The notes below the pieces were generated by a model. It saw nothing but the letters and a program-made list of their open reading frames with translations. It did no database searches and was not told the DNA's origin. Position numbers and translations under genes: made by a program. From Cellulomonas sp. ES6 (lineage in GTDB: Bacteria; Actinomycetota; Actinomycetes; Actinomycetales; Cellulomonadaceae), in contig NZ_CP125655.1 of NCBI RefSeq assembly GCF_030053835.1, forward strand, positions 682,001-746,000: a DNA stretch of 64,000 nt, read 5' to 3'. How positions within the stretch are numbered: the first letter of the stretch is position 1; every line of letters begins with the position of its first letter. Shown piece after piece: positions 45,412 through 52,207 of the stretch.

Positions 45412-45859
45412 CGGCGCGGATCTCGTCGAGCGCCGCGTTGAAGCCGTCGCCGGTCAGCGACGAGCCCGAGACCTTGTCGACCGACAGGCCGGCGAGCTCC
45501 TGGCCGACGACGACGTCCGCGATCCCCGAGGCGAACTCCTCCTGGAACCGCGCGGCGTTGCCGCCGGTGGCCTCCGGCGTGACGCTGACGTCGGTGACGA
45601 CGCCGTCCGCGACGGTGAGCTCGACCTGGATCGACTCCTGACCGCCGGGGGTGCTGTACGAGCCCTCGGCGTCGTAGGTGCCGTCGGCGAGGTCGCCGGA
45701 GGCGGTGGACGAGCCGCCCGCTCCCGTGCCCGCGCTCGCGTCGGCGGCGGGGGCGTCGTCCTCGGTGGCGGCGTCGGCGTCACCGCACGCGGCGAGCGCC
45801 ACGACGACGGAGAGTCCGGACAGCAGGCCGAGCGTGCGGCGTCGGACGGAAGGCGCCAT
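45398..45859 (-). CDS. FMN-binding lipoprotein
   Basis: A 153-residue lipoprotein: signal peptide with lipobox LAAC (Cys near 25), an Asp/Ala/Ser/Gly linker, then an FMN_bind domain (DGTYDAEGSYSTPGGQESIQ, VADGVVTDVSVTPEATG, FASGIADVVVGQEL). The C-terminal SGSSLTGDGFNAALDEI matches the region where ApbE attaches FMN; the Thr in LTGD is the candidate residue. It is first in the operon with apbE and the membrane flavoreductase, and has an AGGAGG ribosome binding site. Confidence 0.92.
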   Translation of the reverse strand: MAPSVRRRTLGLLSGLSVVVALAACGDADAATEDDAPAADASAGTGAGGSSTASGDLADGTYDAEGSYSTPGGQESIQVELTVADGVVTDVSVTPEATGGNAARFQEEFASGIADVVVGQELAGLSVDKVSGSSLTGDGFNAALDEIRADAAA

Positions 45860-45922
45860 GGTCGTGACCTCCTGGAGCGGGCCCGGTCCCCCGGGCTGGT
45901 TGAAACCGAACGGATCGGCGAG

Positions 45923-45947
45923 GACGTCCGACGCTAGGCACGGTTCC
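45923..45947 (-). promoter_or_regulatory. Possible ECF-sigma-type promoter of the FMN-lipoprotein operon
   Basis: On the minus strand GGAACC (45947-45942) and CGTC (45926-45923) are separated by 15 nt, close to the ECF-sigma GGAAC-N16-CGT pattern, with a leader of about 60 nt. A TAGCGT within the spacer could also be a sigma-A -10. Confidence 0.3.
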
Positions 45948-46022
45948 TGCGAACCGCCTGGGAACGGGCACGGCGTTCGACGGGAGGACGCGCCACGCCG
46001 TCGGCCCCGAACCGAGCAGGTC

Positions 46023-46520
46023 TCAGCCGACGCGGTGCAGCCAGCGCACGGGCGCGCCGGCCCCGGCGTACCGGAACGGCTCCAGCTCGTCGTCCCACGA
46101 CTGCCCGAGGGCGAGCGCGAGCTCCTCGCGCAGCAGCCGGGCGTCGCCCTGGTCGAGCGCGGCGCGGATCCGGTCCTCCGGGACGACGACGTTGCCGTGC
46201 ACGTCGGTCTGCGCGTGGAAGATGCCGAGCTCCGGCGTGTGGCTCCAGCGGGCGCCGTCGCTGCCGTGGCTGGCGTCCTCGGTCACCTCGTAGCGCAGGT
46301 GCGTCCAGCCGCGCAGCGCCGAGGCGAGGCGCGCGCCCGTGCCCTGGGCGCCCTGCCACGAGTGCTCGGCGCGGAACATGCCCGGAGCAGCCGGCTGCTC
46401 CGTCCAGTCCATGGACACGCGCGAGCCCAGCACGTTGCCCGCCGCCCACTCGAGGTGCGGGCAGAGCGCGCGCGGCGCTGAGTGCACGAAAAGAACACCG
46501 CGGGTGATCGCACCTGCCAT
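46023..46520 (-). CDS. DUF3145 family protein
   Basis: A 165-residue actinobacterial protein: RGVLFVHSAPRALCPHLEWA, DWTEQPAAPGMFRAEHSWQG and QSWDDELEPFRYAGAGAPVR are DUF3145 signatures. Function unknown. In Streptomyces the homologue directly follows fabF, which suggests that the 6.4 kb between fabF and this gene here is inserted. ATG 46520 has GGGAGGG 6 nt upstream. Confidence 0.92.
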   Translation of the reverse strand: MAGAITRGVLFVHSAPRALCPHLEWAAGNVLGSRVSMDWTEQPAAPGMFRAEHSWQGAQGTGARLASALRGWTHLRYEVTEDASHGSDGARWSHTPELGIFHAQTDVHGNVVVPEDRIRAALDQGDARLLREELALALGQSWDDELEPFRYAGAGAPVRWLHRVG

Positions 46521-46673
46521 GTCATCCCTCCCGGATCGGCTCGAGGTTCGCCTTCCCCAACGACCTCGTCCCGCCCGGTGACGCACGGTTCGGTGCACGG
46601 CTCTCGCGGCGTGCAGTGCCCAGCATGCCCGATGCGGGGCGCCCGCACCAGCATCCGCCCCGCCCCGGGAGTG

Positions 46674-47159
46674 TCAGAGCGTCTCGCGGATGGCCCGCAT
46701 GGCCTTCTTGCGGACGGACCGGTCGAGCCGGTCGATGTAGAGGTGCCCGTCCAGGTGGTCGACCTCGTGCTGCAGGCAGCGGGCCATGAGCTCGACGCCC
46801 TCGACGACGACCTCCTTGCCGTCCAGGTCGGTGCCGACGACGCGGGCGTACCAGGCGCGGCGCGTCGGGAACCACAGGTCCGGCACGGACAGGCAGCCCT
46901 CGTCGCCGTCCTGGTAGTCCTCGGAGAGCTCGACGATCGTCGGGTTGAGCACGTAGCCGAGCTCGTCGTCGATGTTCCAGGAGAACGCGCGCAGGCCGAC
47001 GCCGATCTGGTTGGCGGCGAGCCCGGCGCGGCCGTCGTGGTCGACGGTCTCGAGGAGGTCCTCGACCAGGCCCTTCACCCGGGCGTCGATCGTGGTCACC
47101 GGCTCGCACGGGGTGCGCAGCACCGGGTCGCCCACCACGCGGATCTCTCTCATCGCCAT
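46674..47159 (-). CDS. def: Peptide deformylase
   Basis: A 161-residue metalloprotease that removes the N-formyl group from nascent proteins. The three motifs are [17 protein letters not shown] (metal Cys) and [14 protein letters not shown] (two His and catalytic Glu). The second residue of motif 1 differs from the common GVGLAAPQIG, as in type-III/actinobacterial forms. Start ATG 47159 (or 47153) follows GGAAG. Divergent from the YhgE/Pip operon. Confidence 0.95.
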   Translation of the reverse strand: MAMREIRVVGDPVLRTPCEPVTTIDARVKGLVEDLLETVDHDGRAGLAANQIGVGLRAFSWNIDDELGYVLNPTIVELSEDYQDGDEGCLSVPDLWFPTRRAWYARVVGTDLDGKEVVVEGVELMARCLQHEVDHLDGHLYIDRLDRSVRKKAMRAIRETL

Positions 47160-47209
47160 GCCGCGATTCTTCCATGCCCGCGCTGTGATCCGCGGAACAG
47201 GCGGCCGCC

Positions 47210-47239
47210 GTGACACGGGCCACCCTGTCGTCCTATCTT
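47210..47239 (+). promoter_or_regulatory. Sigma-A-type promoter of the ATPase-YhgE/Pip-tetR operon
   Basis: -35 GTGACA (47210-47215), 18-nt spacer, -10 TATCTT (47234-47239). The -10 overlaps the TetR palindrome, so a bound repressor would block initiation. Confidence 0.6.
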
Positions 47240-47261
47240 TGCACTGACCGGTCAGTGCAAA
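47238..47261. promoter_or_regulatory. 24-bp perfect palindrome, probable TetR operator
   Basis: Half-site TTTGCACTGACC followed directly by its exact reverse complement. The ACTGACCGGTCAGT core is a typical TetR/AcrR site. It covers the -10 and start region of the operon that ends with a tetR gene, implying autoregulation. Confidence 0.8.
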
Positions 47262-47298
47262 CGACACCGACCGCGCGGCACGACCGACCGGAGGACCC

Positions 47299-48177
47299 GT
47301 GACCACCCCGCACGACCACCCGCAGCGCGCAGCCGGCGCACCGCGGCGCCACCGCACGACGCCGCCGTCGCCGACCACCGCGCCCACCCCGGCGCCCGGT
47401 CCGGCGCCCGCGCCCGCCGCGACGGCCACCGCCGTGGACGCGACCCCCGCCGGCGCCCCCGGCGCGGACCACGCGACCACCGTCCTGGCGGTGCACGCCG
47501 AGCAGCTGCGGCTGCACGGGCGGCGCGGCGTCGTCTACGGGCCGGTCGACCTCGAGGTGCCGACCGGCACGCTCGCGGTCGTGCAGGGCCCGCAGGGCGG
47601 CGGCCGCTCCAGCCTGCTGCTCACGCTGGCCGGCCGGATGGTGCCCGACGAGGGCTCCCGCCTGACCGTGCTCGGCGAGCCGCTCCCCCGCCGCCGGACG
47701 GCCGTGCAGCGGCGCGCCGCGCTGGCCGGGTTCGCGGGCATCGACGACCTCGACGAGTCCGTCACCGTCGGCGACGTCGTGCGCGAGCGCCTCGCGTGGC
47801 TGAGCCCGTGGTACCGCCGGACGCCGCGCGTCGACCAGCGGACGTTCGCGCGCCTCGCCGGCCCGGTGTTCGGCGAGCGGCCGCTGCCGCGCACCGGCAC
47901 GCTCGTCTGGGACCTCGACGAGGTCGACGCGATGCTGCTGCGGGTCACCCTCGCGACCGCCCAGCACCCGGACCTGCTCGTCGTGGACGACGTGGACCAG
48001 GTGCACGACTCCCGGCGCCGGCAGACCGTGTGGACCCGGCTCGAGGCGCTCGCCGCCGCCGGCACCACCGTCGTGGCCTCGGTCGCCTCCCTCGACGAGG
48101 TCGCCCGCATGCAGTGGGCCACCCTCCCCCAGCAGATCACCCTCGCCACCGGGCCCCACGCGGTGCCCGCCGCCTGA
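47299..48177 (+). CDS. ABC-type ATPase with degenerate motifs, partner of YhgE/Pip
   Basis: A 292-residue protein. The first 55 residues are Pro/Ala/Thr rich and disordered. The ABC fold follows, but Walker A is GPQGGGRSS (Arg instead of Lys), no LSGGQ signature is visible in the expected place ([19 protein letters not shown]), and Walker B is LLVVDDVD with Asp instead of the catalytic Glu. ATP hydrolysis may be weak. GTG start. It precedes the YhgE/Pip gene by 16 nt. Confidence 0.75.
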   Translation: MTTPHDHPQRAAGAPRRHRTTPPSPTTAPTPAPGPAPAPAATATAVDATPAGAPGADHATTVLAVHAEQLRLHGRRGVVYGPVDLEVPTGTLAVVQGPQGGGRSSLLLTLAGRMVPDEGSRLTVLGEPLPRRRTAVQRRAALAGFAGIDDLDESVTVGDVVRERLAWLSPWYRRTPRVDQRTFARLAGPVFGERPLPRTGTLVWDLDEVDAMLLRVTLATAQHPDLLVVDDVDQVHDSRRRQTVWTRLEALAAAGTTVVASVASLDEVARMQWATLPQQITLATGPHAVPAA

Positions 48178-48193
48178 AGCAGGACGTCACCCC

Positions 48194-50359
48194 ATGCTCT
48201 CGTTCACCTCCACCGGCACCGAGCTGCGCCGGTTCCGCCGCGGGCTGCTGCCCCGCCTCGCCGTCGGCGCGATGGTCCTCGTGCCGCTGCTCTACGGCGC
48301 CCTCTACCTCTGGGCGTTCTGGGACCCGACCGGCAACCTCGACCGCCTGCCGGTCGCGCTGGTCGACGCCGACGAGGGGTCGACCCTCGGGGACGAGCCG
48401 CTGCACGCCGGTGCGCAGGTCACCGACGAGCTGCTCGACTCGGACGACCTGGACTGGCGGGTCACCGACGCCGACGCGGCCGCCGCCGGGGTCGCCGACG
48501 GCACCTACTACTTCGCCGTGACGATCCCGTCGGACTTCTCCGCGGACATCGCGTCCGCCGGGGGCGACGACCCGACCGACGCGCGCATCGAGGTCACCTA
48601 CAACGACGCGAACTCGTTCCTCGCCTCGACGCTCGGCCGCACCGCCATGGCGCAGGTGCAGTCCGCGGTGTCGACCTCCATCGGGGAGCAGGCCGTCGAC
48701 CGGGTGCTCGTCGGGCTGGGGTCCGCCCGCGACGGGTTCGCCACCGCCGCGGACGGCGCCCTGACGCTGCGCGCGGCCAGCGGCGACCTGTCCAGCGGCG
48801 CCCACCAGGTGGCCGACGGCGCGGTCTCCGCCGCCGACGGCGCCTCCCGCCTCGCGGACGGCTCGCAGACCCTCGCCGCCGGGACGGACTCGCTGGCCGG
48901 CGGCGCCACGCAGCTCGCCTCCGGGGCGGCCACGCTGTCGGACGGCGCGGGTCAGGCCGCCACCGGGGCGGCCTCGCTCGCGGACGGCGCCGGGCGGCTC
49001 GCGCAGGGCGCGCAGGACGCGGTCACCTCGACCGTCCCGCTCGTGGACGGGGCGAAGGCCGTCAGCGACGGCGTCGACGAGCTCGCCGCGTCGACCCGGA
49101 CGAGCGCCGCCGCGTCGCAGACGCTGACGGCCGCGATCAAGACCCTCCAGGAGTCACTCACCGCCGTCGCCCAGCAGAACGTGGCTGACGGCGACATGGC
49201 CACCGCCGGAGGGATCCAGCAGGCACTGACCGCGCTGGGCACCACCGCGGAGGGGCTCGACCTCCCCACGGCCGCGGAGCAGCAGGCCGCCCTCGCCCGC
49301 CTCGCGCCGCTCGAGCAGGGCGCGCACGACCTCAGCGCCGGCGCCTCCGACCTGCACGCGGGCCTCGGCACGCTCGCCGGCAAGGCGGGCGAGCTCGCGT
49401 CGGGCGCCTCCCAGGTGGCCGACGGCACGCAGCAGGTCTCCGCCGGGGCGTCCCAGCTCGCGGCCGGCGCGGGCACGCTGGCCGGGGGCGCCACGCAGCT
49501 GCAGAGCGGGTCGCACGACCTCGCGGACGGCGCCGCGGAGCTCGCCGGCGGGACCAGCACGCTCGCCCAGGGCGCCGGGCAGGTCGCCGACGGCACCGAC
49601 CAGGTCGGCGACGGCGCGCAGCAGCTCGCCGACGGACTGGAGGACGGGGCCTCGCAGATCCCCGACGACTCCGACGCCACCCGCACCGACCGGGCCGAGG
49701 TGCTGGCCGCCCCGGTCGCGCTGGACTCCTCGGACGTGGCCCGCGCGGAGGGCTTCGGCGAGGGCTTCGCGCCGTTCTTCATCCCGCTCGCCCTGTTCGT
49801 CGGCGCGCTCATCACGTGGCTGCTGCTGCGGCCCGTGCCCACGCGCGCCCTCGGGACGCCCGTCGCCGGGTGGCGCACCGCGGCCGCCGGGTTCCTGCCG
49901 GCGCTCGCCATCGGCGTCGCCCAGGTCGCCGTCATGCTCGGCGTCATCCACTGGGGCGTCGGCCTCCAGCTCGACACCGCGGTCGGCACGATCGGGTTCA
50001 CCGTGCTCGTCGCCGCGACGTTCCTCGCCCTGCAGCAGATGCTCATGGCGGTGCTCGGCCCGGCCGCCGGCAAGGTCGCGGTGCTGGCCCTGCTCATGCT
50101 GCAGCTCGCGTCGTCCGGCGGCACGTACCCGGTGGAGACCACGCCGGCGTTCTTCCGGGCCATCCACCCGCTGCTGCCCATGAGCTACGCGGTGACCGGC
50201 CTGCGCCAGACGATCACCGGCGGCGCCGACGGGCGGCTGTGGCTGTCCGTCGCGGTGCTGGGGGCCGTGCTCGTCGGGTCGCTCGCGATCACCTCGTGGC
50301 GCGCCGGGCGGCTGCGGACGTGGACGCTCTCCCGCCTGCACCCCGCACTGTCGATCTGA
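48194..50359 (+). CDS. YhgE/Pip family membrane protein
   Basis: A 721-residue protein. One N-terminal helix (LAVGAMVLVPLLYGALYLW), an extracytoplasmic region of about 480 residues, and five or six C-terminal helices (FFIPLALFVGALITWLLL, AGFLPALAIGVAQVAVMLG, FTVLVAATFLALQQML, VLALLMLQLASSGGTY, LWLSVAVLGAVLVGSLAI). From about residue 200 the exported part is built of seven-residue units of the form LAxGAxx, predicted as a long coiled coil. Homologues include the Lactococcus phage-infection protein and ESX/efflux-linked transporters. Substrate unknown. Confidence 0.9.
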   Translation: MLSFTSTGTELRRFRRGLLPRLAVGAMVLVPLLYGALYLWAFWDPTGNLDRLPVALVDADEGSTLGDEPLHAGAQVTDELLDSDDLDWRVTDADAAAAGVADGTYYFAVTIPSDFSADIASAGGDDPTDARIEVTYNDANSFLASTLGRTAMAQVQSAVSTSIGEQAVDRVLVGLGSARDGFATAADGALTLRAASGDLSSGAHQVADGAVSAADGASRLADGSQTLAAGTDSLAGGATQLASGAATLSDGAGQAATGAASLADGAGRLAQGAQDAVTSTVPLVDGAKAVSDGVDELAASTRTSAAASQTLTAAIKTLQESLTAVAQQNVADGDMATAGGIQQALTALGTTAEGLDLPTAAEQQAALARLAPLEQGAHDLSAGASDLHAGLGTLAGKAGELASGASQVADGTQQVSAGASQLAAGAGTLAGGATQLQSGSHDLADGAAELAGGTSTLAQGAGQVADGTDQVGDGAQQLADGLEDGASQIPDDSDATRTDRAEVLAAPVALDSSDVARAEGFGEGFAPFFIPLALFVGALITWLLLRPVPTRALGTPVAGWRTAAAGFLPALAIGVAQVAVMLGVIHWGVGLQLDTAVGTIGFTVLVAATFLALQQMLMAVLGPAAGKVAVLALLMLQLASSGGTYPVETTPAFFRAIHPLLPMSYAVTGLRQTITGGADGRLWLSVAVLGAVLVGSLAITSWRAGRLRTWTLSRLHPALSI

Positions 50360-50365
50360 CAGGCT
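50360..50365 (+). promoter_or_regulatory. Possible internal -10 box before tetR
   Basis: CAGGCT, 7-nt spacer, ATG at 50373. It deviates by one base from TAnnnT, so it is weak evidence for a second, leaderless tetR transcript. Confidence 0.25.
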
Positions 50366-50372
50366 GGGCACC

Positions 50373-50984
50373 ATGAGCACCACGCCCGGCCCGGCCGACC
50401 CGCGAGCGTCGGCCGGGCCGCGGCGCGTCGACGACCCGCGCCGCGGCACCCGCGACGCCATCATCGACTCGACGGTCGCCCTCATCGCCGACCGCGGGTT
50501 CTCCGCCACGTCGGTCGACGACATCGCGGCTCACGCCGGCGTCGCCAAGGGCAGCGTGTACTACAACTTCGGGTCCAAGGCCGCGCTGTTCGAGGCGGTC
50601 ATCGTCGAGGGCGTCGAGCGCCTGACCGCCGACCTGCGCGGCGCCGCGGATGGCCGCACCGGCCGGGACGCCGTCGGCGCGCTCGTGCACGAGCTGCTCG
50701 CGCAGATCCAGGCCCACCCCGACTTCGCGAAGCTGCTGGTGGCCGAGGTGTTCCGCACCGGCCGCGACTGGCAGGACGCCGTCCGGCAGGTGCGTGACCA
50801 GTCGTTCGCGGTGTTCGCGGAGGTCGTGGCCGCGTCCTGGCCGCACCGTGACCCCTCGATGACCGCGGCGGCCATGTTCGGCGCGACGCTCGTCGCGGGG
50901 CTGGAGTGGCTGGCGTTCCAGCCCGAGCGCACCGTCGCGGACGTCCGGCGGGCCGTGCTGGCCACGCTGCTCGACCCGCTGTAG
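50373..50984 (+). CDS. TetR/AcrR family transcriptional regulator
   Basis: A 203-residue repressor. The N-terminal HTH is TRDAIIDSTVALIADRGFSA, TSVDDIAAHAGVAKGSVYYN, FGSKAALFEAVI (residues about 25-70). The C-terminal ligand domain has the TetR_C helices HELLAQIQAHPDFAKLLVAE and AAMFGATLVAGLEWLAF. Third gene of the operon whose promoter carries the 24-bp palindrome; I infer that it binds there and is induced by a substrate of YhgE/Pip. Confidence 0.92.
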   Translation: MSTTPGPADPRASAGPRRVDDPRRGTRDAIIDSTVALIADRGFSATSVDDIAAHAGVAKGSVYYNFGSKAALFEAVIVEGVERLTADLRGAADGRTGRDAVGALVHELLAQIQAHPDFAKLLVAEVFRTGRDWQDAVRQVRDQSFAVFAEVVAASWPHRDPSMTAAAMFGATLVAGLEWLAFQPERTVADVRRAVLATLLDPL

Positions 50985-51025
50985 CCGCGGCCGCCCGGCT
51001 CGCCTGGCGTGCGGGCCACGAACGG

Positions 51026-51061
51026 CGACGGGCCCCCGAGCTGCTGCTCGGGGGCCCGTCG
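51026..51061. terminator. Bidirectional terminator between tetR and bldC
   Basis: CGACGGGCCCCCGAG (51026-51040) pairs perfectly with 51047-51061 around a CTGCTG loop, between convergent tetR and bldC. Confidence 0.8.
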
Positions 51062-51078
51062 GTGTCAGGGGTGGCGGC

Positions 51079-51303
51079 TCAGAAGCGGCCGGCCTGCTGC
51101 GGGACCGCGCCCAGCAGCTCCATCACCTCGGACTCGAGGAACCGGCGGTGGCCGCCGAGGGTGCGGACGGCGGACAGCTTGCCCGCCTGCGCCCAGCGCG
51201 TGACCGTCTTCGGGTCCACGCGGAACATCACCGCGACCTCGCCCGGCGTGAGCAGGGAGGACGTCGCCTGCGTGGGGAGCTGGGCCTCGAGGGGGTACGT
51301 CAT
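51079..51303 (-). CDS. bldC: BldC-family MerR-type DNA-binding protein
   Basis: A 74-residue protein that is nearly all winged helix-turn-helix: LLTPGEVAVMFRVDPKTVTR, WAQAGKLSAVRTLGGHRRFL, ESEVMELLGAVPQ. It closely matches BldC of Streptomyces, which binds DNA as asymmetric head-to-tail oligomers and delays sporulation. The start ATG 51303 has AAGGAG 7 nt upstream. Its leader contains a cyclic-di-GMP-I riboswitch, so translation is probably under c-di-GMP control. Confidence 0.95.
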   Translation of the reverse strand: MTYPLEAQLPTQATSSLLTPGEVAVMFRVDPKTVTRWAQAGKLSAVRTLGGHRRFLESEVMELLGAVPQQAGRF

Positions 51304-51317
51304 GATGACTCCTTGTC

Positions 51318-51390
51318 GGTTCGGTAGCCCGGCTGACCCCAGGGGTCCCGTGGCTTTGCGTCCCTGCCTCGCAGCAGGTTTGCCGTTGTC
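51318..51390 (-). promoter_or_regulatory. Cyclic-di-GMP-I (GEMM-I) riboswitch in the bldC leader
   Basis: On the minus strand the consensus elements follow in order: GGCAAACC (51385-51378); hairpin CCTGCT-GCGA-GGCAGG with GNRA tetraloop; GGGACGCAAAGCCACGGG (51364-51347); a second hairpin GACCCC/GGGGTC; and AGCCGGGCTACCGA (51334-51321), the receptor and closing strand. The ribosome binding site begins about 10 nt after it, suggesting control of translation. The match to the known GEMM-I core is essentially complete. Confidence 0.93.
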
Positions 51391-51404
51391 GCTCAACGGG
51401 GAGA

Positions 51405-51432
51405 ACTATACAGAAACCGGACAGAACGGCAA
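51405..51432 (-). promoter_or_regulatory. bldC promoter
   Basis: On the minus strand -35 TTGCCG (51432-51427), 16-nt spacer, -10 TATAGT (51410-51405). The transcript would start near 51398, just ahead of the riboswitch, giving a leader of about 95 nt. Confidence 0.75.
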
Positions 51433-51502
51433 GTACCGCCCGAGTTCGGACAGTCGCAGCAGGTCACGCGTGTGCACGCTCACATGCTGGACACCTCACC
51501 GG

Positions 51503-52207
51503 TCAGGCGGCCCCGCCGGATGGGTCGAACCGGTAGCCCATCCCCGGCTCCGTGAGCAGGTACCGCGGCGCCGAGGGGTCCGGCTCCAGCTTCTTGCGCA
51601 GCTGCGACAGGTACAGGCGCAGGTACCCGGTGTCCGTGACGTGCTCCGAGCCCCAGATCTCCCGCAGCAGGGTCTGCCGCGTCACCAGGCGACCCGCGTG
51701 GCGCACGAGGATCTCCAGGATCCGCCACTCCGTCGGCGTCAGCCGCACCGGCTCCGGCGGGCTGCCGTCCCGGGTGGCCGTCGTGGCCGTCAGGTCGATC
51801 GTCACCGCACCGAGGCGCACGAGCGGCTCCGCGTCGCCTCCCGCCGGGGCCGTGGCGCGCCGCGTCAGGGCGCGGATGCGCGCCAGCAGCTCGTCGACGC
51901 CGAAGGGCTTGGTCACGTAGTCGTCGGCGCCCGCGTCCAGCGCCTCGACCTTGTCGGCCGACCCGGTGCGCCCGGAGAGCACCAGGATCGGCGCGCTCGT
52001 CCAGCCCCGCAGCCCCGCGATCACCTCCACGCCGTCCAGGCGCGGCATGCCCAGGTCCAGCAGGTACAGGTCCGGCTTGTGCTCGATCGCCTGGTTCAGG
52101 GCGCTCGTGCCGTCCGTGGCCGTGAGGATCTCGTAGCCCCGGGCGCGCAACGTGATGCGCAGTGCGCGCAGGATCTGCGGGTCGTCGTCGGCGATGAGGA
52201 TCTTCAC
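51503..52207 (-). CDS. kdpE: Response regulator KdpE
   Basis: A 234-residue OmpR-type regulator. Receiver domain: acidic pocket DDD (7-9), phospho-acceptor Asp51 in LYLLDLGMPRLDG, Thr/Ser in VLSGRTG and Lys in YVTKPFGVDELLARIR. Winged helix: LTPTEWRILEILVRHAGRLV, TDTGYLRLYLSQLRKKLE and YLLTEPGMGYRFDP. KdpE activates the kdpFABC potassium pump genes in other bacteria; none are seen here. It overlaps kdpD by four bases. Confidence 0.95.
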   Translation of the reverse strand: MKILIADDDPQILRALRITLRARGYEILTATDGTSALNQAIEHKPDLYLLDLGMPRLDGVEVIAGLRGWTSAPILVLSGRTGSADKVEALDAGADDYVTKPFGVDELLARIRALTRRATAPAGGDAEPLVRLGAVTIDLTATTATRDGSPPEPVRLTPTEWRILEILVRHAGRLVTRQTLLREIWGSEHVTDTGYLRLYLSQLRKKLEPDPSAPRYLLTEPGMGYRFDPSGGAA

